A stretch of 64,000 nucleotides of DNA from Tetranychus cinnabarinus (taxonomy: Eukaryota; Arthropoda; Arachnida; Trombidiformes; Tetranychidae): positions 2,294,001 through 2,358,000 of the forward strand of contig WHVY01000007.1 in NCBI GenBank assembly GCA_022266195.1, written 5' to 3'. Made by a program: the position numbers and the translations under genes. Positions 36,101 to 49,793 of this stretch are shown here, in pieces. How positions within the stretch are numbered: the stretch's first letter is position 1; every line of letters begins with the position of its first letter. The notes under the pieces were generated by a model. It was not told where the DNA came from and made no database searches. It saw nothing but the letters and a program-made list of their open reading frames with translations.

Positions 36101-39100
36101 ACATCAAGTTTAATAATAGTTCATTTGAGGGTTGAATGAGCACAATCATGATAACTTTGTTAGCAACAAATGCACTTTTGTTGACTCTATTCAGGAGGAA
36201 GGAAAAAAAGGGATTCTGTCATTGAATACAGAGAGATGAAGTCGCCTACAAGAAATGGCATCAAGATTAAGAGTAAAGATTAAGATTATCATTAATATTG
36301 TTTCAGACTTTTTCATCAGTCCAGTTTAATCAACTGCTCAATCAAATTCAAATGAGTGAATAATCTTTTGTGTCCTACTCTAATTAAGCTGATTGAAACT
36401 GGTAGGAGTTGAGCTTTGTTTTTTCTTTTCAATGAATAATTACTGGATATACAAAAAGGGTTCAATTAAATTAACATAAATTGAAAGTTTCACTTGAAAG
36501 ATCAGTTATCAGTTAGCAAATTTAATCATTTAATCATGTAGTCAAGGATGATCAATCAATTATTGTAAAATGGTTACAATAAACAAACTGAGTTCATGTT
36601 GGAAATGATCAACATCTGTTGTTTGCCAAGTTTGAACAAGAAAATTGAAATTGTTTAAGAAAATTGATCAAGCTTGAATTGAGCCTTGATTGGTTTAACA
36701 GTTTCATGGTAACTTTGCATGAAACCATAGATTTGGTCAATCATTTTCGTCATGTTCAAATGATTGAAACTGTCGGCGAATATGTAAAGTTTCATTTTTT
36801 CTCACTGAATTGGCAAGAGAAAAGAAATTGCATGAACTCAACAAAAAAGTGTTCAACAATCAGTTAATGAAATGTTAACATCGAAAGTTTAATTGCAATT
36901 TTACATTCCACTGAGGCTTGTTTATGTGAACACTGAAAATGTCAAATGTTAACGGATAAACATATTGATTGTGTTTAACTCATTAGCAGGGAAAAAAATT
37001 GATCAACAAAAAAGATCAACGAGAGTAACTTTTGTTGAATGCAAACTGTAAACAGATGAATGGTGAAAGATTGATGTTGTCTGATTAAAGTTTGGTAAAG
37101 TTTAAAGGTCAAGTTGCCATAAAAAGTGGCAAATAGTTTAATCAAGTTGATCATGAATGGTTATAAAAAGGTATTCCATGTTTCCATCAACCAATTGAAC
37201 AATAATTTTGAGAGTAACAGTTTCATCTGCTTGTGCCCAGTAGATGTTGAATCAACTAATACAATTACTGGTGTCATTATGAAGAGCATTTTGTCTGCAA
37301 TTCCAGACAGATAAACATTAACCAGGATCAAAATCTGGTGAAACCAAAATATTACAACCAGAACTTTTGTCTTTCCTCTTTTTTTCATCATTCATTTGAA
37401 AATGCTCCCTCAGGCCTTCTATTCAATAATTCAACTCTTTTCCCCTCTTGAATTACCTTTGTTTGTCTCAATCTTGATGAACATGATGATGCTGAGAAGG
37501 AAGGAAACAAAGAAAAGTTTACCTAAATTCAAAGCTTCTTGACAGATTTCATGCTGAGTGGGTTTACTTTCTCTTTCGGCCCAGAAATGAAGGAAAAAAG
37601 TAAACAAAACTTTTGTTTTATTCATCTAATTGGGAATCCAAATTTCACCTCAACATGCACCATGCACCCGGCAGTATTTCAACCAGTCTGTGGTGTAGAT
37701 ATTATTGAATATAAATGAATTTCCGAAACAATTCATTTGCAAACCTTTTTCTTATTCAACTCTTGTTTAACTTTCAATAAGATGAACGATTCGTCTTTTC
37801 TGGCTTTTCCTTCATTTCCTTATTAGTTTCATCCTTCAATCAATATTCATTAACATATGGAATGAAAATACATGAAAACACTTTGAGCCAACGAAGACTA
37901 GAAAAGCACAATTTATACTTTAAATTGATTCTTCATTTAGATTGATTAATGAAAATTCTTGTCCAATGTCGCGAGAAATGGATAGCAAGGATTAAGATGA
38001 CACCAATCACCAGAGTCGCATTAGATTTACAAGTTTCGCTAAAAATAATGCAAAACCAACGATTCAGCGCTATTAATGATCAGATTGACTAAACTCAAGT
38101 TTCAGCAATTAGAGTTGCTAAAAAGCAAATAAAAGGAAACTGACAAAAAAGTTGACTCACTACAATCATCATCATTGTTGATCAACACAGCTGTCATTTC
38201 ATCGTAAAAATAATCTGATGTCGAATCAAAGAAGGTCATTTTTAGATTCAAGTTGAAACGATTGATTAAGATATAATCAACTTTATTCATTACAACGGTC
38301 ATTACAATATTTTGTGTGCAATAACAATGAAAAAAGTTGAATATCAATCAATTCAGAGTCTGACTAAAATGAAAACAATTTTTGTGTAAGCTAATAGTCA
38401 ATAGCTGGAAACCTAGTACTTACTGTGAGTATAAAAATAAGTAGTTATTAAAATTGGAGTAAATAATGGAATAAGTGAATTCTGTAAACAGTAAATGTTC
38501 AGAAAGCAATTTCCAATCAATAACAAGTGAGAAAACTGAAAAAGCTGATCGTTAATATTATCCTGGTGAACCATGCAAGTTTATATAATCAGATCAATAA
38601 TCTATGTTAATCATTTAGGAATTACTTTTTTTCTCATTGTACATTGATACAATAACAAGGATAATAGACAGACAAACAATATTAGCTACAGATTAAGGTT
38701 GTTTTGTTTTTCAATTGCTATTGAATAGACAAAAAATCAACTCCAAACTAGAAACATTGTTAAACCGAATAAGGTTTCTCTTTAGTTTTGCGATTTACCT
38801 GTTTTCATCTTTACTTTAATACACAAATCAAAAGCGATTAGTTGAAGTACGAAATGATGAAAATAGGAAATCAATTAACTATAGATAATTTCCATACAAA
38901 TTGATTCAATTAGCTGATTGAAAAGGTTCAGTTTTCATTTCAACAGATAACTGATAAATATTGATGAATATTTAAATTTTCAATTCACTAATCTTGTTAA
39001 CATCAATTATCGGTAAAATTATTATTAGAATTGATTAGTAATTAAATTGTTATTTAAGCGTATTTATGAGGAAGTGTTGCAGCGATTGATTTGAATCGGA

Positions 39101-42100
39101 AAAAAGATTCAAAAATTGAAAATCGACACCAAATGGCCAAGTTATATTGCGACTTTAGTCATAAACAGATTAGAAACAAAAAGATATTGCCTTTTGCGTA
39201 TTTGATTAGTGCCTCAAGTTAGTTTAATAAAGAGTATAAAAATACTTAATATTTGGTATTATCATGAATGAGAGTGTAATAACACTTGAAAGTATCATCA
39301 AGACCAAAGATATAGTTAATTGAATTATGCTAATGAAACAAAGTGCTCAAAAAATAGCAATATTGTTAACGCTCATGTTGATCAGAAGGAAGATATAGCG
39401 TGATAATCAAGTAATTAAAAAGCAAGACTAACAAGATGGAGATAATGATGGTCACAGAATGGATGATGATGAGAAAAGAGTTTCAGGTAAAAATAATTTC
39501 AATGAGAAGATGAAAGTAAACAAGTGAAAAACTGTCAAATGTTGTGTTAAGGTGAGAGATATTTTGAGATAAATTAAAGTTAAATATTGAGATAAATAAT
39601 TGCGATAATTAGGATTGGGTCGGCAATTTTTAACTGACCAAGAATGATCATTACAATGCATCAACATTTCCTTTTGACAAAAGCCGGTTAAAGATAATTT
39701 AAGGTGAAAACATATTGGTTGATGGTTAATCAGGTGAATTGTTTTCAAACTGGAAATGTTATTTTTGGCCCATTTGAAAGTCAACATTTAACAAGGGTGT
39801 TTAAAGGGCTCATTTGATGGATAAATAAGTGCCAATTAGTTGGTTCATATTTAGTTATGAACTTACATGTCGATTGTGATTTACTGATTACTTGTATTCA
39901 GATTCATTTGTGAAAAGGTTAACCATTAAGATTTGAAAAGATATTCAAGTTTCAAATGTAAAAAGATAAATTTCAGGGTAAATCTTATTCAGTTTATTCA
40001 AGTTACCCAATTATGCTCATTGAGCATCAAGTTCAGTGAACTAATATGGATTGAATAATCAATTTGATATTGTAATTCAATGAATAATGATCCAGTTTCT
40101 GGCTCGATATCAATGAGCCACCTCGGAATACAAAATGATCAGATTAATGTTTAGACTTGATTGTTATCAAGTTGCTAGAAATTGTTTTGTCTGAAAAATT
40201 CTGGTTAGATTTTTCTTTCACTTAAAATCCCAGGTAAAACTGGCGATTAAAAGTGAACTGAGAAAAGGCGATTGTTGGATGAAAATGAAGAGGATTACAA
40301 GGGAATGAAGTAAACAGATTAATGGTAACATCAATTATCAATCGATGAAGTAAAAAGGAATAAAGTTGATAAAAAGTTGTAAATGCATGATGAAAAGAAA
40401 CAGAAAATTTGTTGTAATAACAAATGCAAGGTGAAAAAGTGCAGATAAATTTCACCTTATAAAGTAAAGTGATTATAAAATACAAAAAAAGTAAGCAACC
40501 TTATTAGTGTTTGTTTTTTTAGGCAATACAGGGTTAGGAGTCTGGATATTGGTTTCAAATACTCTGGAGAATGTCCAGAACACAGAATAATGAAGATAAC
40601 AAGTTTCAAGAACATGAAATATTTTTCCTTGAGCAAAGAAAACAGAAGACAATTTGTTGAAGAGGATATTTCGTTGAGGAATCTACAGCTAAATCTTTCT
40701 TCCAACTATTGATGTTATTTCTTACTTTTTTTGTTCATTCCATTGCTTTCGATACTTTCTGTCTTCCTATTGTAATACTTGATTCTTTCATCTTCATGAC
40801 TTTGTTCATCATATCTATAGATAATGGACATTTTTTTCAGTTGCACCGAAATTTATATAATGATAATCTTATACCCTGGCAAAGGTGAAGATAAAAAAAA
40901 AGAGTTTCTCTTTTCTTGTTGATAACTTGATTTCCCAAGATAATTATTTTTTCGTTATTCTGTTCATTTTATTGCTAACAAAATAAAAATGTTCAAGAAA
41001 AGAGTGAATAAAGTTTTCACCTTCATCAGTAAAATGTGTATAAATTGGGAATCGCATTAGTAAACAGAATTAGTTAAAGACTGAAAGAATTGTAATAAGA
41101 AAATTTTCATTTACAGTAAATTGTGTGTTCAATGGAAACTGTTTGTCTTTTCAGATTAATCAAAATAGGAAATTCAGATGATAAAGGGTGAAATACAGAA
41201 AGGCAATGGAATGAGAAACGATGCAAGGAAAAAAGAAAAGGTATTTTGTCAGAAGTTAAGAGTGAAAATAATGGATGAGTAAAGTTTCCAGTTATTTGGA
41301 TAAGACTAACGTCTCTGACTACTGTTACTTGATGCTACAGGCTTGTTGACACTCCTTTCATATCGATCGAAGACTGAGGAAGACAGAAATGGATAACGAA
41401 AAGAAACGTAACAGGCTAACAAGAATTGCTGAATTTCAAGTCCATCCACAATTGGTAATCCTGCTGAGCATGGTTAGATAACATGATAGAGATAAAAGGC
41501 ATTTTTCTTCTGATGTTGTTTCCAGTAAAAAAAACTGGGAAAACTTGGCGACCTTTAATGTAGTTCTAACATTTACAGAACAAAAAGGTGAGATGAATTG
41601 GAATGATAATATTTGATATCATGATGGTGAATATAAATGATTATTACAAATGAAATGGTTAAAAGAGAAAGGATAAAGTCTTTTGCTTATTGTTACTGTT
41701 GTATTGAATACAATTGATTCGCCTTATTGGCTAGCAATTGATTGAAACAAGTTGCATTATAACATAAACTATTCGCATTGAATAATAATGGAGTCGACTG
41801 TATGATGATGATTCAACAAAATGATGAATCCAGTAAAGAATTGAAAAAAAACATTTGACTGACCATTGGAATTGGAATAAAGAGAAACGTTGAAATCGAT
41901 TGAATGTTGGTAAATATCATTGATGGATAACAATGAAAGGTAAACTTGACAAATAATTAGACTACTTACAGAGCCCATTGTAATGGTTCCACTTTTATTG
42001 ATTGGTATATTGAGACAAGAACATCTCGAGGAAAATCTTGTCCATCATTGAGATCAGAAAGGTTATCAATGAATTCGTTGCAGGTCATTTTACGGCCAAC

Positions 42101-44999
42101 ATTCTGGTAAAAAAGTAAATGAAATAAAAGCATATTCAAGTATAATTATTGAGAATAATTTATGCAACTAATTTGTTATTCTTGGTGCATCAGTTTGTCT
42201 CTCAGTCAGGTAAAGGCAACATTAAAAGATGATGAAGGCAAAAAGAGAAACAAAAATATTTTTTTTGTTGATTAAATATCTTTTTATCATGGGATCGTCA
42301 AATTGAAAAACATAATCATTGATTCAAAATGAACAGTTTTTCAAGTGTATGAGCAATGATGCAGATAAAGTTTCAAATGAATGCAATTTTTATGTTTAAA
42401 TGTATTTCCTATTCATCTAAATGTTTTTCAATTTTTTCTTCTTCTTTTTTTTGCAAAGACTGAACAAATCTGAACAGTTTGATGCTGATTTTTTTTTGGT
42501 AAATGAATATGAATGATAAAGGAAGAATATGCAAGATTAATAAATGACAGAAGATGAAAAGCGGGGCAAATGATTTATACAAACAATGATGGAAACAAGG
42601 TTAGATAATAGGAAGATAAAATGATAATGAGAGATGAAAATTTTCTTCTCCTCATGATATGAAATTTAGCATCATTATGTATGAAGGAAGAGAAAGAGGA
42701 AAATGCTAAATGGCCATCCATTGAAAATAACAGAGAGAAAGGAAAATAAGATTCTGTTTGGATAATTTTTTTCTCTTCAATTCCTTTTCTTCTCAGATTG
42801 TCAAATTTAGAATGAAATTTCATTCGTTTAAAAGTGACTTCAGCTGCTTTTAGTTTATACTTGATTTGCCTTCTAATCATCAGCCATTATCATCCATATG
42901 CACTGTCCATTTACAGCTAAATTTATTGCTTTGATCAGTAAAAAAGATTCAACCTTTTGCCATCCTTTTACGAATAGTGCATACATTTGTTATGTTAAAG
43001 TTAACCTTTCAGTAAAACAAATAATTGGATGAAAAATAATCTCAATTGACCTTTAAATATCGCATAATATGAATAAATACAATTGTAAACAAATCAGGGA
43101 AAAGTCAAGTTGAAAGAGGTAGACAGTGAGACAAAACTGACAGAACCTGATGAGGCAGAAAGATGTGAACTTTATCAATTGGATAACATAAAAGGTAACC
43201 AGTTAAATGACAGGAATATGATAGGCTTTTGCACGGTTATTGTATCAACTTACCTCACCATGGAGATCGGTGTTAAGTAACATTATGGCGCAGGTAAGGG
43301 TATGAAGAGCATCGGTTGACTTTAATGAATCTGGATTACAATCAAGATAACGTTTACTGAAATGTTGTAAAACCCTTTCTCTTTCTTGGGTCTCTCCAAT
43401 CAAACAAAATGAGGCTAAAAATTTTCTCAAGGCATCGTCCAATTTATCACCTTTAAAATCAAAAAATTTAAGATACTCTTCGGCAACTGTCCGAGAGAAA
43501 TCGTTATTTTTGGAAAGATGGCGACAAACATCGGAACGTTTGAAACCCTCTAAATGATATAAACGTTTGGCTAATCGGGAAGCAGCATCTCGATCGATAC
43601 TTTTGGGTGGTGAATAGTGACAATTCTCGGGTATCTCCATTTCATCTTCTGAGCTTGATTCGTTTTCAGAAGTCGAAGAGGATGACGATGAAATTGAAGA
43701 TGTGTTTAAATTCAATACTGGACAAGAGGTTTCTTGGTTTTCCTGAGAAGTTGTCTCTTGGTTTGGCTCGTTTTCTGCTTCATCTGATTGTTGCGATTCT
43801 TGTTCTTGGTCTTGCGGTTGTTTCTCTTCTTCTACTGAGCTAGGTAAGGCTTGATGCTGTTCTTGGTCGAAATTATTTTCTTCATTATCACAAATTTTCT
43901 GATGAGAGGTTCTCAGTTCTTCTTCTTGGTGTAATCCTTGTTCTGACTGTTCTGATTGTTCTTCCTCTTCTTGTTCCTCTTGCTGTACTTGCTGTTCTTG
44001 TTGTTCCTCTCCTTCCATGGATGTTGGTGTGGTGGGTAGATTGGGCGAAGTTTGTCGATGTTGCTGGTTTTGTTGATCAAGATCATTTCCAACTAAATCA
44101 TCACAAAGCTTTTGGTGGAAGAGTTGTTGATACTTTTGGCGTTGTTGGTATTGATATTCAAAATGTTCATAAAAATTTGCTTTACCCATATCAGAATTAT
44201 TGAAGTTATCTGGATTTTTAGCATCAAGAGGGAAAAAAGATGGATATCTGATGGAGTTCACATTTGGTGAACATGGTAGTTTATGATTAGATCCTTTATT
44301 ACCAATGTTGTTATTATGATGATGACTATAGTGATGGGCACGATTATTATTGAGTGTGGCTGACGTTGTTGTTGGTATTGTTGATGATGATGATGTTGTT
44401 TTGGTTGTTGTTACAGTCACTGTTACTGTTTTACTTTCACTAGAAACACAGGGACCATTTAATGTAACATTGGGTGAAACATTGACAGGATGAGTTGACT
44501 CATTGGCAGAATCTGATGTAGAATCAGAGGAAATTTCAGAAGAGGCATATGAAGATGACCAGGAGGGTGTTGCCACATGTTTACGATGATTTGGTGATGG
44601 ATGTGAATGGTGTTGTTGATGGCGTAAACCTTTATAAGAGAGAACGGGTATTTGATTATCCTTGTTAGTATATCTAGGAATACATGGTGATGATCCATTT
44701 GAATAATCTCGAGACACAGGTTTAATGGCTTCTAATCCACTGGATACATTACTTAAAGAGCAGCCTTTAGACATGCTTGATTCTCTTTGATCCATTCCAC
44801 TACAAGTAGAAGTATTCGCTGATTTTGTTGTTGATATTATTTGAGTAGCTGCTCCTGAGGCTAATTCAGCATCTCCTCCTCCTCCTCCTCCTCCTGTTGA
44901 TGATGATAACTTACTGGGTGATGATGATTCTTTGGAAGAAAATTCAGAGTAAAGAGGGAGTGAGTTGATAAGGGAGCAATAAGTCATAAACATGGGCAA
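24174..44999 (-). CDS. Efa6: EFA6/PSD-type Arf6 guanine nucleotide exchange factor
   Basis: Five exons: 44999-43254, 42103-41970, 25420-24998, 24886-24595 and 24413-24174; all phases fit, giving 944 residues from the first ATG shown. The N-terminal part is low complexity (Ser/Gly runs, then Gln/Glu-rich about residues 290-420). The Sec7 domain starts near residue 470 (RLAKRLYHLEGF), has the catalytic Glu in GETQERER, the MLLNTDLHG loop, and continues in exon 2 (MTCNEFIDNL, LNDGQDFP, WAL). The PH domain (GYIMRKCC, GKRGWKMFY, IRIHHALA, VFRLQTADQSEYLFQT, ELQSWVDTIN) spans exons 3-4, followed by a coiled coil (exons 4-5: ADHEMRIQRIAQALEE, YLEFELKRYSTYASILRSKL). EFA6 proteins activate Arf6 at the plasma membrane and affect actin and microtubules. 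The true 5' end is uncertain: a good acceptor (TTTTCTTCCAAAG, 44930) lies inside the first exon, so an upstream exon may replace its first 23 codons. Confidence 0.93.
25421..41969 (-). other. 16.5-kb intron of EFA6
   Basis: It separates the Sec7 end (exon 2) from the PH-domain exon. I found no convincing exon, RNA gene or complete transposon in it on either strand. It is AT-rich; the + strand is rich in A and G, so the transcript strand is rich in T and C. It contains a short TG run (35993-36006), many ATG/ATC trinucleotide tracts, and one copy of a 410-bp duplicated block (31295-31704). Nearby introns of the same gene are only 111 to 1150 bases long. Confidence 0.7.
31295..31704 (+). repeat. 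410-bp duplicated block, copy A (inside EFA6 intron)
   Basis: Matches 50554-50963 in the same orientation with three mismatches seen by eye and no length difference. It contains no open frame of note. The left boundary is abrupt; to the right a weaker similarity continues (AGAAG-ACAGAGAAAA and GTGACAATATTTT occur in both). Confidence 0.85.
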
Positions 45000-46036
45000 A
45001 GATGTAAGAGTTTAGAGAAAAAATTAGATGAAATGACATCAAAATAGCTTAGACAGTGAATGATGGTTTAAAAACATGATACAAACAAAACAGGTAAACA
45101 AAAAGCAAAACAAATGAAAATCGGTACATCCAGCGACTTCGATTTACAGACTAGTTTAGAGTAAGGAAGAAAAGCTAAAACAGCTTGGCATGTAGTAGGA
45201 TAAAAATGGACATATTTTACTTTCATATACCAAAAAAGGTAATAATGAGGGGGGAAAGGATCAGATTGACAGAAGCTAGATTGCAGCAAGTTTGTTTTGC
45301 TATAAAGATAATAAATCTCGTACAACTTGATAAACCAGAAAAACAAAAGTTGCCACAACTGGTTACTTTAACCGAGATTGTTACACTCCCCTTCAGTTAC
45401 TATTTTAACCGGTTATTGTCAATTTCAACGCCATCTCTTAGCCTTTCCAAGTGAATTCACAATTAATTCAAAGCACAGATAAACAACTCTTTTAAAACTG
45501 ATGACATCCATTAATAATTGATTTTCACACAATCAAAATATTCTCTAACAAAAATTGGTTCTTCGATTTCACTAATTAACAAACAATTGTTCGATTGTTT
45601 CATGTTTAACAAAAAAAACAGCTGAAGTCGAGTTATGTGGTGCCATCTAATGTTCCAAAAGCTATACAGAACCAGATTCTAAGCCTTAGAACCTTAATTA
45701 ACCCAAACCTGAGGATTCTCTAATTAAATTACTTCTTAACCAGTATTCTTGGTTGTTTATTAACAGAGTTTAAATGATTAACTGACGGGCTTTCAAAAAT
45801 ATCCACAAATATTTAGATGAATTAATTGTTACTGATAAACACAATGAAACATGAATTGATTAAGCATGTGCTGGCATCTAGATCTGCTTAAAATAGCTAC
45901 AAGTCTAATGCGATTCATAATGTTCAATCATCTAATTGTTAAAATTTTTAAGAGTTATTTCTATGAAGTGATAATTAATATGAGGTAAAACAGATCTGTA
46001 CATGAATATAAAGAAACACCTGGGTTAAAAATACAA
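45000..46036. other. region upstream of EFA6
   Basis: AT-rich, no convincing coding region. It should contain the EFA6 promoter or an upstream intron; I could not identify a start site. It ends at the abrupt beginning of the esterase fragment. Confidence 0.5.
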
Positions 46037-46740
46037 ATTCTTGCTTGTCCGACATATGCACTTGGTCGAGATTTGATCGCTAATGGTGTTCCAAATGTTT
46101 ATGGTTATGTCCAAACGCAGAAGCCATCCCAAGCTGTTTTACTGGTCTCTAATCAAGCTAAATGGATGGCTAATGTTGCTTCTCATGCGGACGATATTCC
46201 AATGGTTTTTGGTCACCCATTTACACAACTTGATAAATTCAATAATGAAGATGTTGTTCTGTCATTTCGCATGATTGACATTTGGACAAAGTTTGCCAGA
46301 GATGGGTAAGTGAATCTATTTTATCATTTTACTGCTTCTTCATTCAATATTCATAAATTGATCTTCTCCTTCACAGTAAATCACCACAAATCTCTCACCG
46401 AAAATGGTTGCCCTGGAACTTAAATGATTCTATTCCTTATCCCAGTATGGTTCTCAACTCCAACAAAATTGGTTTGATTGAAACAAAAACTGTTGAGTTT
46501 TGTATCAAAAATTGGCCTTTCCCACTCGACAAACATTACAATATGGATTTCGAAACAGGTAAGTTTTACTCTAAAGCATAACTTGGAATTTTATTCAGAA
46601 TTGTTGACACTCATATCGCATTTTTCATTCTTTAACAGGAGTCTATGCCAAAATGGAAGAGGATCATGACGAGCTTTGAAGGCGCTGAAGTTTACCAATT
46701 TTTGGGGATTTCGTTCGCTGAACCACCGATGAATGAGCTA
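46037..46740 (+). pseudogene. esterase fragment: 3' exons with HDEL, fused to the 5' exon of another copy
   Basis: Homology starts abruptly at about 46037 within exon 1 (CPTYALGRDL), continues to the donor after GATGG (46305), then intron, exon 2 (46377-46558), intron, and exon 3 (46639-46679) ending GVYAKMEEDHDEL and TGA. All frames, splice sites and the HDEL tail are intact, but two thirds of the protein including Ser and Glu of the triad are missing; only the His (SHADD) remains. Directly after the stop, 46681-46740 encodes the N-terminal GAEVYQFLGISFAEPPMNEL piece of a second esterase, then homology ends. Retained introns show DNA-level duplication, not retroposition. The tail-to-head order suggests a collapsed tandem pair, on the opposite strand from the main array. 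Confidence 0.85.
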
Positions 46741-47209
46741 TTATACGTTTCATACATATTGGGCAATTTTAAAATATCTTCATGTAGTACAATAAACAGA
46801 TTTATTTTAGCAATAATCATGTAACTTGAAGAAATTAAAGAAGTTCGTTGAGTTTGTGTAAAAATTTTGTTTTCATTCTGATTCAGAGAGCGAGAGAAAG
46901 GTAAACCTGTGACTGATGTGAAGATGCCAGAGTATGGTTTTATGGGTTTATCTTAAGGCGACCTGGCAGTAGAGTCCGCATTCTAGGTTAGTCGTAAAGC
47001 GTCACAGTCTGAATGAGTGTCCAAAGAGGCTGAGATTTCGAACTTGTAAGACTGATAATTATTGTCTTGTAAACGTAAGTTATTATAACATATAGCAAGC
47101 TGTTGTTACTAAAAAGACACAATTGTCACATTTATGCACAAATAGACAATTGCTGTGAGACAAAAGGGCAAAAACGGGTTAAAATAAATTTTAAATGAAT
47201 TTAGATACT

Positions 47210-49681
47210 GATGGTTTGTAGGGAGAGGAAAACTGAATCCATTAGTGCTATCGAATAATTTCTCCGATGGACAGTTTTTAAGAAAATCGAGTCTAGCGTT
47301 CAAACTTCGATCGCCTTTTATTCAATTACGGAAGCAGATTTTTTAAAGACACTAATTACCCTGAAGTTAATTTTGATGCCCAACCAGAAAATGTACTTAT
47401 TTTGAAAAATAAAATTGTCTGTTACCTTCAAGACGGATCAGTTCGATTTTTAATTAAACCTGTCGCATTCTGTGACCGTAAAAATTACAGATCTGAAACT
47501 TATTATTTGTTTATAAAAATTGTTTGTACACATCAAGACTTAAATATTTTTTGAGATTTTTGAACAGTTCTTTTGATTCTGGCCGCTGGACTCTAAGCTT
47601 CAAAACTCGATGGTTCGAGAATGGTTGTACCTACAGTCACAATTATTTCACCAATCTAATCCTTCACTAATGAATAATTTAAGTTGATCCACGAAAATTC
47701 CATTAGAGCATTGGGTTCATTATTTTTGGGTCTAGAATGTACAAGAAGCAACTTATTAAACAAAATAAACTCATCTCAAACCATTTGTTGGTAAATAAAC
47801 CAATTTTCTGGTTAGACTTTCAAATCAAATTCAAAAAGGAAAAACCAAAGACTCGAGAATTTGATTTTGAAGATACAGCTTAGTGGGTTTGTAGGTACAT
47901 AAAAACTACGTCTATTGGTACTATGTACTAACTCAGCCGATGATTAGTCTCAGAGAAAATTAAGATCAAAGTTGAAACTTCGATCGCCTTTTGTTCAGCA
48001 ATGGAAGAATATTTTTTTCTTGAAACTAATTGTAATGATTAAGCTTGCGATGATTAACCAGAAAATGTACTTATTTCGAGCAATAAAACTTTTATTTCTC
48101 TTTAAAATGGATTAACTCGATTTTTAATTAAAACTGTCGCATTCTGTGACGAAAAGGGTTAGAGATCTGAAACTTATTATTTGTCTTTCAAAATTACTTT
48201 TTCACATCATGAGTTGAATAATTTTTTCAATTTGTCAACAGTTTTCTTGATTTTGGCCTTTGAACTGAAAACTTTGTGTCTCGATATTTCGAGTATGGTA
48301 ACATCTACAGTCAATATTATTTCACCAATCTAATCCTTGACTAATAAATAATACAATGTGATCCAAGAAATTTCCATTATTACATTTGGCTTATTATTTT
48401 TGCGTCTAGAATGTACAAGAAACAACTTATCAAACAAAATAAACTCATCTTAACCCATTTCATGGTTTTTAAACCAATTTTCTGGTTAAATATACAAACG
48501 AAATGCAAAAAGTACTGCAAAAGGCTCGAGCGTTTGAGTAAAGAGTTGCGATTTAGTAGGGTTGTAGGGAATTAAAAACTAAGTTCATTGGTACTATTAA
48601 CTATTTCATGCGATGAAAATTTTTGAAGAAAATCGAGGTCAAAGTTGAAGTTTCGATCGCTTTTTATTCAGCTATGGATGAAGATTTTTCCATGAAACTC
48701 ATTCTGAAGATGTTATCTCTGATGAACAATCAGCAAATGGTCTTATTTTGAGAAATAAATGCTTAAATTTTTAAATAAACCTTTAAAACAATCCAATTGC
48801 GATTTTTAGTTAAACGTGTCGCATTTTGTGACCGTAATATTTAGAGAACTAAGACTCTATGCTAAGTTGATAATTTGTTATTACACATCTTGTGCTCAAA
48901 ACGTTTTTCCATCTAATCGATAATTCTCTTGATTTTGGCCTTTGAACTGAAAACTTTGAGCATCGATATTTCCAGAATGGTACCACCTACAGTCATTACT
49001 ATTTCACCAATCTAATCCTTTACTGATAAAGAATTTAATTCCATGTAATAAATATTCATTTGTACATTGGGTTTGTAATTTTTTGGCCTAGAATGCAGAA
49101 GAAACAACTTATTCACCAAACAAAACTCATCTCTACTCATTCATTGGTAAATAAACCAATTTCCTGGTTAAACTTGCAAATGAAATGCAAAAAGCACAGC
49201 CCAAGACTCGAAAATTTGAGGTAACAGTTTAAACTTTGGTAGGTTTGTAGGGAAATAAAAACTGAGTCCATTGGTGCAATTAAATAGTTAACCCGATAGA
49301 CAGTTTCCGAGAAAATTAAGATCAAAGTAGAAACTTCGATCGCCTTTTGTTCAGCTATGGAAGAATATTTTTTCATGAAACTCATTGCAATGATTTAACT
49401 TGCGATGAACAACCAGAAAATGTACTTATTTAGAGGAATAAAACTTTTATTTTTCTGTAAAACAGATTAGTTCGATTTATAATTAAACCTGTCGCATTCT
49501 GTGACCAAAAGAGTTACAGAGCTGAAACTTATTATTTTTTTATAAAAATTGTTTGCTAACATCATGGATTAAATAGTTTCTTCACTTTGTCAATAGTTCT
49601 TTTTATTTTGGCCTTTGAACTTAAAACTTTGAGCAGCGATATTTCAAACATGCAAGTATCTACAGTCATCATTCTTTCACC
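47210..49681 (+). repeat. tandem repeat, units of about 675 bp, nearly four copies
   Basis: The anchor CTTCGATCG recurs at 47305, 47978, 48651 and 49334 (spacings 673, 673 and 683). Each unit also repeats GTTTGTAGG, CCAGAAAATGTACTTATTT, TGTCGCATT-TGTGAC, TTTTGGCCTTTGAACT and TTTCACCAATCTAATCCTT in the same order. Units differ from one another by scattered substitutions. No conserved reading frame; satellite-like. Confidence 0.85.
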
Positions 49682-49793
49682 AAGCATTAGATTATATTAT
49701 GGGCTATAGTATATTGAGTTATAAAGTTATTCAAGATTCTAAGTTATAGCATTTTATTATTCATGTTTTCAGATTTGAGACTTAGGTTGTAAA

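Noticed and set aside
46960..47045. tRNA-related SINE-like segment (CTGGCAGTAGAG as A box, ATTTCGAAC as B box)
   Set aside because: The box matches are weak, the spacing is long and no cloverleaf or second copy was found in the window.
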